The notes under the pieces: generated by a model
Told to the model about the DNA's origin: nothing
The model's input: the letters and a program-made list of their open reading frames with translations, nothing else
Databases searched by the model: none
Position numbers and translations under genes: made by a program
Assembly (NCBI RefSeq): GCF_002291145.1
Contig: NZ_NTGE01000093.1
Location: 213,691 to 277,690 of the forward strand
Source: Streptomyces sp. SA15
GTDB taxonomy: Bacteria; Actinomycetota; Actinomycetes; Streptomycetales; Streptomycetaceae
DNA length: 64,000 nucleotides
Reading direction: 5' to 3'
Shown: positions 36,021 to 45,593 of the stretch, piece by piece
Numbering within the stretch: position 1 is the first letter of the stretch
How the letters are laid out: each line of letters begins with the position of its first letter

Positions 36021-37217
36021 CTACCGGGTGAGCCGTACCGGCAGGCTCCGCGGACCGCGGATCATCATTCCCGGGCGCCAGGTGATCGCTGCCGGGTGGA
36101 TGTCGAGGGCCAGGCCGGGACAGCGTTCCAACAGCGTTCTGATGGCGATGCGCGCCTCCAGGCGGGCCAGCGGCGCCCCCAGGCAGTGGTGGATGCCGTG
36201 TCCGAAGGCCACATGGCCGCGGGCGTCACGGGAGATGTCGAAGCGGTCGGGTGCGGGGAAGCGCACGGGATCGCGGTTGGCGTCGGCCAGGGCGACGAGG
36301 ACGAGTTCGCCCCCTCCGGGGACGACTGTGTCGCCGATCGTCACCGGTTCGGTGGTGAAGCGGTACGTGGGGGTCTCCACGGGGCCCTCGTAGCGCAGCA
36401 TCTCCTCGACCGCGGTGTCGATGAGGGAGAGGTCCGCGCGCAGGGCGGCCAGTTGCTCGGGGTGGGTGAGCAGGGCCAGGACGCCGTTGGAGATGAGGTT
36501 CACGGTGGTCTCGTGGCCGGCGACGAGCAGCAGCCAGGCCATGCCGAGGACCTCCTCGCGGGACAGCCTGTCTCCGTCGTTGTCGGAGCCGTGGATCAGC
36601 GCGCTCATGAGGTCGTCGCCGGGCCGCTGCCGCTTGCCCTCCACCAACTCCGCCATGTACCGCGCCATCGAGGCCGCGGCGGCCTTGCGGTCCTCGGGGT
36701 CGGTGGCGCCGAGCGCGTCGTTCGACCACGTCCGGAAGGAGTCGCGTTCCAGGTCCGGTACGCCGAGGAGTTCGCAGATCACGGAGATGGGCAGCGGGAA
36801 GGACAGCGCCTCGACGAGGTCGGTGCGCCCGTCGGGTGCGGTGAGCATCCGGTCCAGGAGCGCGTCGGTGGTCTTCTGGATGCGCGGCGCGAGTTCTTCC
36901 ACCCGGCGTGCGGTGAACTCGCGGGCGACCAGTTTGCGCAGCCGCGTGTGGTCCGGCGGGTCGGCCCTGAGCATGTGCGGGCCGGAGGAGACGGCACCCA
37001 GCGGCAGGGAGGGCGATGCCTTGCCCCAGTCCTTCGAGAGCCTGGGATCCGCGAGGGCGGCACGCCCGGCCTCGTATCCGACGACGAGCCAGGCCGAAGC
37101 GCCCCCTTCCGGCATACGGATGCGGTGCACCGGGCCCTGGTCCCGTAACCGGGCGTAGACGGGGTAGGGGTCGCGGGTGAAGGACTCACCGAGCGCGGCC
37201 AGGTCGACGATGCTCAT
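36021..37217 (-). CDS. Cytochrome P450
   Basis: A 398-residue soluble bacterial P450, full length. The I-helix oxygen-activation motif is LLVAGHETTVN, the K-helix ExxR is EEMLR, and the heme-binding loop is FGHGIHHCLG with ligand Cys345. DPPDHTRLRKLVAREFTARR is the usual C-helix region. The pattern fits Streptomyces CYP105/CYP107-like enzymes that hydroxylate secondary metabolites or xenobiotics. No ferredoxin gene lies beside it, so electrons must come from elsewhere. The substrate is unknown, and it is not part of the conservon at 42533. Confidence 0.93.
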   Translation of the reverse strand: MSIVDLAALGESFTRDPYPVYARLRDQGPVHRIRMPEGGASAWLVVGYEAGRAALADPRLSKDWGKASPSLPLGAVSSGPHMLRADPPDHTRLRKLVAREFTARRVEELAPRIQKTTDALLDRMLTAPDGRTDLVEALSFPLPISVICELLGVPDLERDSFRTWSNDALGATDPEDRKAAAASMARYMAELVEGKRQRPGDDLMSALIHGSDNDGDRLSREEVLGMAWLLLVAGHETTVNLISNGVLALLTHPEQLAALRADLSLIDTAVEEMLRYEGPVETPTYRFTTEPVTIGDTVVPGGGELVLVALADANRDPVRFPAPDRFDISRDARGHVAFGHGIHHCLGAPLARLEARIAIRTLLERCPGLALDIHPAAITWRPGMMIRGPRSLPVRLTR

Positions 37218-37821
37218 GGTGCTACCACCTCACTGGTAGGGACGGATGTCCGGCCGGGACGGCGCGGAGACGGGGCCGGTCCCGGCGGTGGGCCGGAACC
37301 TCCGGGGAGCCCGGGGAGCCCGGGGAGCCCGGCCGCGGGCCACACGGCGCGGGGCGTCAGACGTGACGGCGGGAGAGAAACGGCGAGGCACGAGACGGGG
37401 GCGGCCACCGATGTCCCCGAGCGCGCGACGACGGCGGGAAGAGCGGCTTCCCGGCGGAGCTTCGGCCCATTCCATGCCGGCATCGTCGCATCACGCTGCC
37501 GGCAATGACCGCTCGCCGGCTGTGAAGCGTCCACTTTCGCCCCAAGGTAGATGGTCCGGGGGCCGCGGGAAGCCGGGCGGCCTGACCTGCGGCACCGCTA
37601 CGACACCGTCATCCGAGGCGGCGCCGCAGAGGGTATCGACCTGGTGCTTGGCGGTTCCGCAACTCGAACTGACATTCCTGGTACACGAGATCAGGGGGTG
37701 GCGCCCCCTTGCGGACTCCGGAATCCGCCGTGACGGCGTCGGCGCTGCCGATAGCTTGTCGCCGCCCCGATGGTGATCCACACCACACTTCGGCGATCCC
37801 TTTGCACCAGGAGTCGAGTAC
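37218..37821. other. Intergenic region between divergent genes
   Basis: About 600 bp without a supportable gene. It holds three tandem copies of a 9-bp unit CCGGGGAGC (37302-37328). I see no hairpin or operator that I can assign. Confidence 0.6.
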
Positions 37822-40590
37822 ATGGCGATGCCCCCGACCGCAGATCGCTTCCCCGACGACACCGGCGCGGACGCGTTCGTCAGGGAGTTCCCGATGACCG
37901 TGGCCCCCGACGACCCCGCCGGACTGTCGACCAGACCGCCGCTGGTCATCCTGCGCATTCCCGAGACGGTCACCCCGGCTGACGCAGCGGGCCCGGAGTA
38001 CCGCGCCCGGGTCCGCCGGGTCCTGGGCGAGCTGGAGCTGTCGCTCAAGCGGGACACCGGCGGAAAGCTGGCCCCGTACGCGCTGCTGTGGGCGGGAGAT
38101 CACTCCGGCTCCGACTCGCTGGCTGAGACGGCGGGCAAGGAACTCGGCCGCGGCATTCCCCGGAACATGACTCCTGACCGCTTCCCGGACTTCGTACTGC
38201 TGCGCGAGGTCCTCACGTACATCCGGGAACGTCCGGGCACTTGGTCCGCCCCCGCACCGAAGGAACTGCGCAACCACGCCTACCGGCAGCGGACCGAACG
38301 GGGCGGCCTGCCGGCCCTCCTCTGGTCGCTCTCCGGCGGGGAGGCGCCACCGATCGCCGGGCTGCGGGGATGGCTGCTCGGCACATGGTGGCGCAGTATC
38401 ACCATCACCTTCCCCCGGTGGTGCTGGGCCCGGCGGCAGACGGCACGGCTCATCCGGCCCGGCCGTCTCTCCCTCAACCGACGTGCCAGGTGGCTCGGCG
38501 CCGAGCTGGGCGTCGACAACGGTCGTGAGGGCCTGTTCGAGGTCCTGGACGGGGTGGCGGAGCGGCAGGCGCCACGGCTGGCGCTCCGCGCGGACCATCC
38601 GAACCGCGCCGAGGCGCTGGAAGCGCTCGAAAGGCTGCTGGTACGCGCGCTGCTGGAGGACCTGCGCCCACCGTCACCCGGCCGGGCGCTGCCCAAGAGC
38701 CGCCGCCGGACCGCACGTCCCGTGCTGCTGGTGGAGATCCCCCCGGAGGGTACGGACGGCTCCGAGGCGGCCGGACGTCTGGTACGTGCCCTGCAGGCCG
38801 CAACCGTCACGGTCGACCGCGCGGACGCCACCGCCCGTACGGCGAACCGGCCCGGCCCGCTCGTCATCGTGGCCGGCAGGCCGTCCGACGCCCTGCTGAC
38901 CGACCTGGACGCCGAGGAGTGCGGCCTCTCCCGGGCGGCCGAGCGCATGCGGGGCAGTGGCGGCCCTCCCGTTGTGGTGAACCTTCAGGACGAGCCCTTC
39001 TCCCGGGACGGACTGCCCATTCGCCGGGTGGCCCCGAGGCTGTTCAAAGTCCGCGGGAGCACCCAGACGTCGCTCGTCACGTCCCTCGCCCTGGTGGCCG
39101 TGACCGCGCTGGCCTACGGGGTGGTCCGGATCGTGTCCCCGCTGCACGACACCTCCTGCGTCGGCGGCGATGTCGCCGTCGCCGAGCGGACCGAGCCGCT
39201 CGACCTGAAGGCCGGAGATCTGTACGAGCAGGCCTTCGAGGAGATCGAAGAGCAGAACGAGAGGGCCGTGAAGTTCGCCGAGAAGCAGAACAGGACGGTC
39301 CGTACGGTCGTGTACTTCGGCTCCGCCAAGCCGACGAACGACTCGACGACCGCCCTGTTCGACGGAAGTGTCCCGGAGCTGCGCGGTATCGCCCTGTGGC
39401 AGAGCAGACTCAACCGGGAGGCAGTCTCCAACATCAAGCGGGTCCCGCTGTACGTGGATGTGCGCTACACCGGCCCGAGGTTCGCGAACGCCGAGAAGCA
39501 GGCCGCGGAACTGGTCGAGGAGCTGAAGCAGAAACCCGGCAAGCAGCACCGGGAGATCGTCGGTGTCCTCGGATACTCCCAGAGCAGGACGGAGACCAAG
39601 AACGCTCTGACGATCCTGGGGAAGGCGGGGATCCCTGTGGTGGGCACCACCGCCAGCGCGGACGAGATGCTGGGCAGCGTCAGTTACTGGCCCTTCGCCC
39701 CGCTCAACAGCGTCGAGGCGGAGATCTCGGCGAACTTCGCGTTCAGTTCCAACATCGTGGCGCGGGCCGACGGACCGGACGGACAGCCGGGTTGCACCCC
39801 GGCCAAGCGCGCCGTCGTGGTCCACACCTCGACCGATCTGTACAGCAAGGGGCTCGCGGACAGGTTCGTCGAGAAGTTCCCGGGCACCACGGACGTCGTG
39901 GACTTCTCCCAGGACGACGACGCGCCGGCCAAGGGCGTCGGCACCATCGCAGCACCCGACGACCTCGCCGCTCACGTGTGCCAGGAACTCCAGGACCATC
40001 AGGAGGCGGTCGTCTACTGGGCGGCCCGGGCACGCGACTTCACCGCGTTCGTGCACGCCTTCGACCGGAGGGAGACCTGCGCCGCGAACGGCCTCACCGT
40101 ACTGGGCGGCAACGAGCTGACCAACATGGAGCAGACCGGCGAGTACGGCGACAAGACATGGCTGCGCCTCTACCACACGGCGTACCGCCTGCCGAGCGCG
40201 GACGGCCGGGCAACCGACACGACGAGGAGGTTCGTCCAGGAGTACGACGGCTGGGTGAACGGTTCTCCGGAGAATGACCCGTGGCGGCACGACGGTCACT
40301 CCGCCATGGCCTACGACGCGTTCCGTCTGCTGTCCCAGAGCGTGGACTTCGCCGCCAAGTACAGCCTGACACCGGCCGGGGTGCAGTCCGCGCTGGGCAG
40401 CGGTGTCTCCTTCGGCTTCGAGGGCGCCACCGGGTTCATCAGCCGGTCCCAGGACGGCAACCAGCCCCCGGCGGGCAAGACGCTGGTGATCCTCCGGCAG
40501 TCGGCCGAGGGGCCGGTCGCCGTAGCCGCGTGCGGTGCCTACCAGCACGGAGAGACCTACAGCAAGCAGGGCCCGCCCTGCCCTGAGTAG
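37822..40590 (+). CDS. Membrane-anchored two-part protein with extracytoplasmic periplasmic-binding-like domain
   Basis: A 922-residue protein in two halves. Residues 1-410 lack a signal peptide and should be cytoplasmic; RPVLLVEIPPEGTDGSEAAG and GPLVIVAGRPSDALL resemble strands of a P-loop-like or Rossmann fold, but no intact Walker A is visible. One membrane helix follows (SLVTSLALVAVTALAYGVV, about 416-437). Residues 445-922 form a type I periplasmic-binding (ANF-receptor-like) fold: REIVGVLGYSQSRTETKNAL, KAGIPVVGTTASADEMLG, TWLRLYHTAYRLPSADGRA and a late DGHSAMAYDAFRLL. AGGAG lies 8 nt before the ATG. There is no transporter beside it, so signal sensing across the membrane is as likely as uptake. 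Function unknown. Confidence 0.75.
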   Translation: MAMPPTADRFPDDTGADAFVREFPMTVAPDDPAGLSTRPPLVILRIPETVTPADAAGPEYRARVRRVLGELELSLKRDTGGKLAPYALLWAGDHSGSDSLAETAGKELGRGIPRNMTPDRFPDFVLLREVLTYIRERPGTWSAPAPKELRNHAYRQRTERGGLPALLWSLSGGEAPPIAGLRGWLLGTWWRSITITFPRWCWARRQTARLIRPGRLSLNRRARWLGAELGVDNGREGLFEVLDGVAERQAPRLALRADHPNRAEALEALERLLVRALLEDLRPPSPGRALPKSRRRTARPVLLVEIPPEGTDGSEAAGRLVRALQAATVTVDRADATARTANRPGPLVIVAGRPSDALLTDLDAEECGLSRAAERMRGSGGPPVVVNLQDEPFSRDGLPIRRVAPRLFKVRGSTQTSLVTSLALVAVTALAYGVVRIVSPLHDTSCVGGDVAVAERTEPLDLKAGDLYEQAFEEIEEQNERAVKFAEKQNRTVRTVVYFGSAKPTNDSTTALFDGSVPELRGIALWQSRLNREAVSNIKRVPLYVDVRYTGPRFANAEKQAAELVEELKQKPGKQHREIVGVLGYSQSRTETKNALTILGKAGIPVVGTTASADEMLGSVSYWPFAPLNSVEAEISANFAFSSNIVARADGPDGQPGCTPAKRAVVVHTSTDLYSKGLADRFVEKFPGTTDVVDFSQDDDAPAKGVGTIAAPDDLAAHVCQELQDHQEAVVYWAARARDFTAFVHAFDRRETCAANGLTVLGGNELTNMEQTGEYGDKTWLRLYHTAYRLPSADGRATDTTRRFVQEYDGWVNGSPENDPWRHDGHSAMAYDAFRLLSQSVDFAAKYSLTPAGVQSALGSGVSFGFEGATGFISRSQDGNQPPAGKTLVILRQSAEGPVAVAACGAYQHGETYSKQGPPCPE

Positions 40591-40687
40591 ACCCCTGCCC
40601 TGAGTAAACCCCTGCCCCGAGTAGACCCCTGCCCCGAGTAGACCCCTGCCCCGAGTAGACCCCAGTCCCGAGTAGACCCCAGTTCAA
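40585..40687. repeat. 17-bp tandem repeat, six copies
   Basis: Units starting GAGTAGACCCCTGCCCC begin at 40585, 40602, 40619, 40636, 40653 and 40670, with a period of exactly 17 bp; the last copies read CCCCAGTCCC. The first unit contains the stop codon of the preceding gene. There are no spacers, so this is not a CRISPR. No hairpin is evident. Confidence 0.9.
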
Positions 40688-40783
40688 CGCGTTGCGTGCG
40701 CGGTACCTCAACCCGCGCACGGCGCCGAGCACCTACACGCGCGGTCGCGGGTCTGCTGCGTCTTCGCTTGCTCCAGCTTCTGT

Positions 40784-41944
40784 CTACTTGGCCCAGATCT
40801 TGCGGTAAGCCTCGCGGTAGCCCTCGGAGTCCCAGGACAGGGCGCCGCCGCTGTTGGCCACGGTGGTGATGTGGACGGGTGCGACGTATCCGCTGGCCGG
40901 CTTGCCGGCGAAGGCGCGGTTGAACTCGTCGATGATCTGCCAGCCCTGTTCGGACAGCGGCTCGGGAACGGTGGCGGCCTGGAACTCCTTGCTGTTGATG
41001 CGCTGGAAGGCCGACGGGTCGCCGTCACCGGCCCCGATGTTGAACGGGGCGCCGGCCCCCTCCCTGCCGGCGGCGCGCAGGGCGGGGCCCGCGTGGTCGA
41101 AGTACAGGTCGTTGATGGCAGCGGAGTGGGTCCACCTGTCGCCGAAGCGGGAGGCCAGGGAGGAGACCTTCTCGACGGTGCGGATGTTCGCCTGTGGTAT
41201 GGGGATGTTCTCGTAACTCAGCAGCTTGACGTCGGAGCAGGTGGCGAGTTCCGTCTTGATCAGGTCGGACTTGCGCTTGGCGAAGGGGATCGAGGCGTCG
41301 GTGAACAGGACGACGCCGGCGCGGCCGTTGGACCGGGCGATGATCCAGTCGGCGCTGATCTTCGCGACCTCCTCGACCCTTGTGGTGATGTTGCTGAACA
41401 GCTTCGGGCTCTCGCTGGGGCCGGGAGCGGCGACCGCGTGCCAGCCGATCAGCGGGATCCCGGCGGCGTCCGCCTGGTCGACCTGTTCGGTGACGGAGGC
41501 GGGGTCGAAGCCGCCGATGACGATGCCATCGGGCCCGAGGGCGAGGGCCTCGTCGAAGGCGGCCTTGATTCCGGCGGGCGTGCCCTGGCCGTTGATGGTG
41601 CGCACGCGCCAGCCGATGACGTCGGCGGCTTCCTGAACGCCCTTGGCGACGCCCGCGACACCGGGGTTGGTCAGGGTCTGGGCGATGTAGACGATGGTCC
41701 TGTCCGGAACGGCTCGCGGTCCGCTGGTCGGTCCGGCCCAGGGGGCGTTGACGTCCTCGGCCGCCTTGACGGCCCGCTTGGCCTCGGCGAGGGCGGTGGG
41801 GCAGCCGGGTCTGGACGAGCCGTCGGGGGACGCGGCGACGGATTCGCCGGTGGCGGAACCGCTCTCGCAGCCGGTGACGACGGTGATGGCGGCGGCGGTC
41901 AGGAGGGCGGTGGCCGTCACGGCCGCCTTGCGGGTGGGGTGCAC
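40784..41944 (-). CDS. Sugar ABC transporter substrate-binding lipoprotein (orphan)
   Basis: A 386-residue secreted lipoprotein with a type I periplasmic-binding fold (Peripla_BP_4, RbsB-like). The signal peptide has a basic start, an ATALLTAAAITVV core and a lipobox ending in Cys (VVTGC). Marks of the family are IVYIAQTLTNPGVAGVAKGV, GIVIGGFDPASVTEQ, GIPLIGWHAVA and INDLYFDHAGPALRAAG. The start is GTG 41942-41944 with GGAGA just upstream; the frame extends 100 codons further but without signal-peptide features. No ABC permease or ATPase is nearby, so it must share a transporter or act in sensing. Confidence 0.87.
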   Translation of the reverse strand: MHPTRKAAVTATALLTAAAITVVTGCESGSATGESVAASPDGSSRPGCPTALAEAKRAVKAAEDVNAPWAGPTSGPRAVPDRTIVYIAQTLTNPGVAGVAKGVQEAADVIGWRVRTINGQGTPAGIKAAFDEALALGPDGIVIGGFDPASVTEQVDQADAAGIPLIGWHAVAAPGPSESPKLFSNITTRVEEVAKISADWIIARSNGRAGVVLFTDASIPFAKRKSDLIKTELATCSDVKLLSYENIPIPQANIRTVEKVSSLASRFGDRWTHSAAINDLYFDHAGPALRAAGREGAGAPFNIGAGDGDPSAFQRINSKEFQAATVPEPLSEQGWQIIDEFNRAFAGKPASGYVAPVHITTVANSGGALSWDSEGYREAYRKIWAK

Positions 41945-42532
41945 GGGGTCTCCAACACAGGGCAAGAGGGGGAGGGCTGGCGGGGAGGAAGAGCTCACGG
42001 TGCGGCGACGGGTCCTGCGCGTGGCCCCGTCGGGACGGCTAGGGCCTGTGTCGGAAGTGGCGTCGTCCGCCCGGCAGGCGCCACTTCCGACACAGGCCCT
42101 GAACCCGTGTCGGGAGGGGAGGCCGCGAGACCGGCGGGCGACGATGCCGAGCGGTGGCTCGGGTGGCTTGGGGTGGCAACAGCGCTCCCGGTGGCGCGGG
42201 TGGCGCTCACCCGGTCGGTTCGCCTCAACTTTCCCGCCAGGCACCGTACATCGGTCGGCAGTGTGCGGTGCGACGAGTGCCTCCTCGGACGAAGCACCGC
42301 ATTCGGCAGATGCTTCGCAAAAATTTCGTCATCGATTTTTGATGGCACAAGCTCTGTCATGTCACGGTAAACACGGTACTCTCACGCAGCGGTTCCGGAC
42401 ACGTGGCGCGATCCTTTCGCTCCTATCAGCGATGAAGGCGGCGAAAGTGTCACGCCCAGTGCGGGCCGATCGGCGGTCCGTTAACGACGACACCTCCGCC
42501 ACCGCTCAGCACCACGTCCAAGGAGGCCCCGG
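41945..42532. other. Divergent intergenic region with a long palindrome
   Basis: About 590 bp between the 5' ends of the sugar-binding lipoprotein and cvnA, with no supportable gene. Apart from the 60-bp palindrome at 42041-42100, it holds an AT-rich tract near 42320-42370, which may be part of the cvnA promoter, and AAGGAGG six nt before the cvnA GTG. Confidence 0.6.
42041..42100. repeat. 60-bp perfect palindrome, MITE-end-like
   Basis: Arms 42041-42062 and 42079-42100 are exact 22-bp inverted copies around a 16-bp centre. The outer ends read AGGGCCTGTGTC and its complement. It lies between two divergent 5' ends, where a terminator is not expected. The outer bases are the same as those of the 273-bp element at 33518-33790, which suggests a common mobile-element origin. 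Confidence 0.8.
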
Positions 42533-45088
42533 GTGTCCGCGAACACAGGGAACCCGCCGCTCGCACCCGACCGGCCCAGGCATGCCCGTCGGACCCCGTG
42601 GGCCCGCCGGAAGGCGGCGACCGTCCTCGACCGGTGGCCGTTCCGGCGCAAACTCAACGTCCTGGTGATCGCGCCCATCGCGGCCGTCGGCGTACTGCTC
42701 GGCATCGGCGCCTACGGCCAGACGCAGCAGGCCCGGGCCGCGGACCGGATCGCGGACCTGGTGCGCGACAGTGAACAGGTCGCGAAGCTCATCAACGACG
42801 TACAGGCCGAACACCGGCATGCGCTCCTGCTGTCCGTGCAGTACGACGCGGCCCGCCCCGGAGCCCCCCTGCCGCCGACCGCCGACTACCGCCAGGCGCA
42901 GCGGAACACCGACGCGCAGGTCGCCGCCGTGCGTTCGGCGTTCGCCGCGGGCCTGCCGTACAAGGAGGCGCAGGCGCTCGACTACATCCGTGGCCTCGGT
43001 GTCCTGCGCGAGAGACTCGAACGGGGCTACGTCCCCGCCGCCAACATCGACCCTGCCTACGCTTCCGCGGTCGAGTACCTGATCGACGGCATCGGTCTTG
43101 ACCGCTACTCCGGCACCTCGTCGTCCTCGGTCACGACACTCCTCGACGCGGTGCTGCGTGCCGACGCCGCCCACGCGGCCTTCGAGAGCGCCGTGTTCTC
43201 CGCGCAGACCCGTGACGCCAACGCCCTCACCGAGTACAGCCGCGCGGTCGGCGCCCGCAGGCTCTACGACCACCAGTCGGACCGGTTCCAGCGGATCGCC
43301 ACACCGGCCCAGGTCATGAGCATGAACGGCATCGAACGCGGTGCCGAGCGGCACGGCATCGAGCCCCAGTTCGCGGAGCTCCAGATCGATCCCGGCGCCC
43401 TGCAGGCCCAGACGCCGGCCCAGCTCCGCAAGACGATCGCCAACGGAACCCTGCAGTCCGAAACCCGCCTCGGCATCACCCGGTCGCTGATCGAGCAGAC
43501 CGCCTCCCAGGCCGACGCCGTGTCCGCGGACGCCTTGCGCAACGCGCTGTACCTGCTCGGCATGGCCCTGCTCGGCTTCGTCGCCTGGCTGACCTTCTGT
43601 GTCCTGGTCCGGCGCTCGGTCGTGCGCCCCTTGGCGGCCCTGACCGGCGCCGCCCAGCAGGTGGTCGACGTGGCGGGCGAGGAACTCGCCCGGGTCGCGG
43701 ACGACGAGTCCGACGACAGCACCCCCCTGCGGCCGCGGCCGATCCCCGTCCCGGTCCGCGACGAGATCGGAGAACTCGCCCAGGCGTTCAACCAAGTGCA
43801 GGTCACCGCCGCCCAACTGCTGGAGCGGCAGGTACAGAGCCGCCGCAACGTCGCCGAGATGTTCGGAAACGTCGGCCGCAGAGTGAGCAATCTGACGACA
43901 CGGCAGCTCACCCTGATCGACACCGTCGAGCGCGAGGAGACCGACCCCGAACTCCTGGAACGGCTCTACCGCATCGACCACATCGCCGTACGCCTCCAGC
44001 GCAACGCCGACAGCCTGATGCTGCTCGCCGGAATCCGGGAGACCGGCGTGGAGGCCCGGCCGACCGCCCTGGCCAACGTCATCCGGGCTTCGCTCGGCCA
44101 GATCGAGGGCTACCAGCGGGTGGCCCTGCGGTCCGAGACGGAGGTCACCGTCGCGCCCGACATCATCGGCGACCTGACGCTGATGCTCGCCGAACTGCTG
44201 GAGAACGCGGTCGCGTTCTCGCCCTCCCATACGACCGTCGAAGTGGTCGTCCGCCCCGGCACCGATGTCACCGAGGACGGCGGGGCGCTGATCGAGGTCA
44301 TCGACCACGGACTCGGCATGAACGTGGAGCGGCTGGCCGAGGAGAACGCCCGGCTCGTCCGCCGGGAACGGCTCGACGTCGTACCGACCAAGGTGCTGGG
44401 TCTCTTCGTGGTCGGCAGCCTCGCCCGGCGCTGGGGTGTGCGCGTGACCCTGACCCGTACGCCGGGCGGCGGGGTCACCGGCACCGTCTGGATCCCCGCC
44501 GCGCTCCTGCTGACCATGAGCCCCGTGGACCCCACGCAGCCCGCGGACACGGGCCCGATCGGAACCGTGACGGCGTTCCCGGCGAGGACCGGGCAGGAGA
44601 GCGCCGCTCCCGCGCCGCCGCTCGTACCGGCATCTGTCGCCGGTGTCTGGCCACAGCGGCCGGCGGCTTCGTCGCCGCACGGCGAGTTCCCTCGCCGCAC
44701 GCCGGCCCGCAACGGTGCGGAGCCGGCCACCGCGGAACGGACCCTCGCGGAGACCGGCGCAGAGCGGACCACCGCCTCTGACGAACGGCCCACCGCCTCT
44801 GACGAACCGCCCACCGCCACTGACGAACCGCCCACCGCACAGGCCCCCCGGCAGCTGCGGAGGCGGGTGCGGGGGGCCACACTCGCCATGACCACCTCAC
44901 CGGCCGACCGGGGGGCGTCGGCTGTCCGGCCGCCCGCCGACGCCGAAGCCGTCCGCTCGGAACTCGACGAGTTCGAAGCCGCCGTACGCCGGGCGGAGCG
45001 GGACAGTGCCCGCGCCCTGACGGAGCCGGCACCACCGCACCACCAGGAATCCCAGAAGGAGTCGGGCAGTGACCACGTCGACAGCTGA
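42533..45088 (+). CDS. cvnA: Conservon sensor histidine kinase-like protein CvnA
   Basis: An 851-residue membrane sensor, the first component of a conservon. After a basic N-terminus comes a membrane helix (LNVLVIAPIAAVGVLLGIGA), then an extracytoplasmic nitrate/nitrite-sensing (NIT-like) helical domain with VAKLINDVQAEHRHALLLSV, a second helix (ALYLLGMALLGFVAWLTFCV, about 345), a HAMP-like linker (VRDEIGELAQAFNQVQ) and a GHKL ATPase: LMLAELLENAVAFSPSHTTV, EVIDHGLGM, LGLFVVGSLARRWG. The GTG start follows AAGGAGG. The C-terminal 130 residues are Pro/Ala/Glu/Thr-rich and include three near-identical DEPPTA-type repeats. CvnA proteins act with CvnB-D like eukaryotic G-protein receptors. Confidence 0.92.
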   Translation: MSANTGNPPLAPDRPRHARRTPWARRKAATVLDRWPFRRKLNVLVIAPIAAVGVLLGIGAYGQTQQARAADRIADLVRDSEQVAKLINDVQAEHRHALLLSVQYDAARPGAPLPPTADYRQAQRNTDAQVAAVRSAFAAGLPYKEAQALDYIRGLGVLRERLERGYVPAANIDPAYASAVEYLIDGIGLDRYSGTSSSSVTTLLDAVLRADAAHAAFESAVFSAQTRDANALTEYSRAVGARRLYDHQSDRFQRIATPAQVMSMNGIERGAERHGIEPQFAELQIDPGALQAQTPAQLRKTIANGTLQSETRLGITRSLIEQTASQADAVSADALRNALYLLGMALLGFVAWLTFCVLVRRSVVRPLAALTGAAQQVVDVAGEELARVADDESDDSTPLRPRPIPVPVRDEIGELAQAFNQVQVTAAQLLERQVQSRRNVAEMFGNVGRRVSNLTTRQLTLIDTVEREETDPELLERLYRIDHIAVRLQRNADSLMLLAGIRETGVEARPTALANVIRASLGQIEGYQRVALRSETEVTVAPDIIGDLTLMLAELLENAVAFSPSHTTVEVVVRPGTDVTEDGGALIEVIDHGLGMNVERLAEENARLVRRERLDVVPTKVLGLFVVGSLARRWGVRVTLTRTPGGGVTGTVWIPAALLLTMSPVDPTQPADTGPIGTVTAFPARTGQESAAPAPPLVPASVAGVWPQRPAASSPHGEFPRRTPARNGAEPATAERTLAETGAERTTASDERPTASDEPPTATDEPPTAQAPRQLRRRVRGATLAMTTSPADRGASAVRPPADAEAVRSELDEFEAAVRRAERDSARALTEPAPPHHQESQKESGSDHVDS

Positions 45089-45545
45089 CAGCAGTTCCGA
45101 GCGGCCGGAACCGGCCGATCTTCGAGCCGCCGCGGCCGATTTCACCTGGCTGCTCGACCGGTTCGCCGCGGACACCGCCGGTGTGGTCGACGCCATCGCG
45201 GTGTCGTCCGACGGCCTGCTGATCGCCGTCTCCCGGCTGCGCGAGCAGGCCGACTCCGAGCGGCTCGCCGCGATCGTGTCCGGCCTGACGAGTCTCGCCG
45301 CGGGAGCCTCCGGCAACTACGGTCTCGGCGGTCTCAACAAGGTCATCGTCGACCTGGAGGGCGGCCATGTACTGGTATCGGCCATCGGCTGCGGCGCTGT
45401 CCTCGGAGTGGTGACCTCCAAGGAGGCGAAGCTGGGCAACATCGCCTACGAGATGACCGTCTTCGCCAACCGGGCCGGGGCCGCGCTCACCCCCCAGCTG
45501 GTGCTGGAGCTGAAGAACAGTGTCGGCGCGTCGCCGGCCGGCTGA
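45069..45545 (+). CDS. cvnB: Roadblock/LC7 domain protein CvnB
   Basis: A 158-residue Roadblock/LC7 protein, the second conservon gene. Typical marks are FTWLLDRFAADTAGVVDAIA, VSSDGLLIAVS, ERLAAIVSGLTSLAAGA and VTSKEAKLGNIAYEMTVFAN. Such proteins bind small GTPases such as CvnD and modulate their cycle. The GTG start lies inside the end of cvnA (20-bp overlap), with AGGAG just upstream, so translation is coupled. Confidence 0.92.
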   Translation: MTTSTADSSSERPEPADLRAAAADFTWLLDRFAADTAGVVDAIAVSSDGLLIAVSRLREQADSERLAAIVSGLTSLAAGASGNYGLGGLNKVIVDLEGGHVLVSAIGCGAVLGVVTSKEAKLGNIAYEMTVFANRAGAALTPQLVLELKNSVGASPAG

Positions 45546-45593
45546 CCGTTCCGCGTCCGAGCCACGGTACCGGCACTTCGGGAAGGGATCGTG

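Noticed and set aside
36021..37217. P450 as a conservon partner (CvnE-like)
   Set aside because: It is more than 5 kb from cvnA, on the other strand and separated by several unrelated genes.
40585..40687. Possible CRISPR array
   Set aside because: 17-bp units abut directly with no spacers.
42506..44680. Long minus-strand open frame opposite cvnA
   Set aside because: It has no recognisable motif, while the plus strand encodes an unmistakable conservon kinase.
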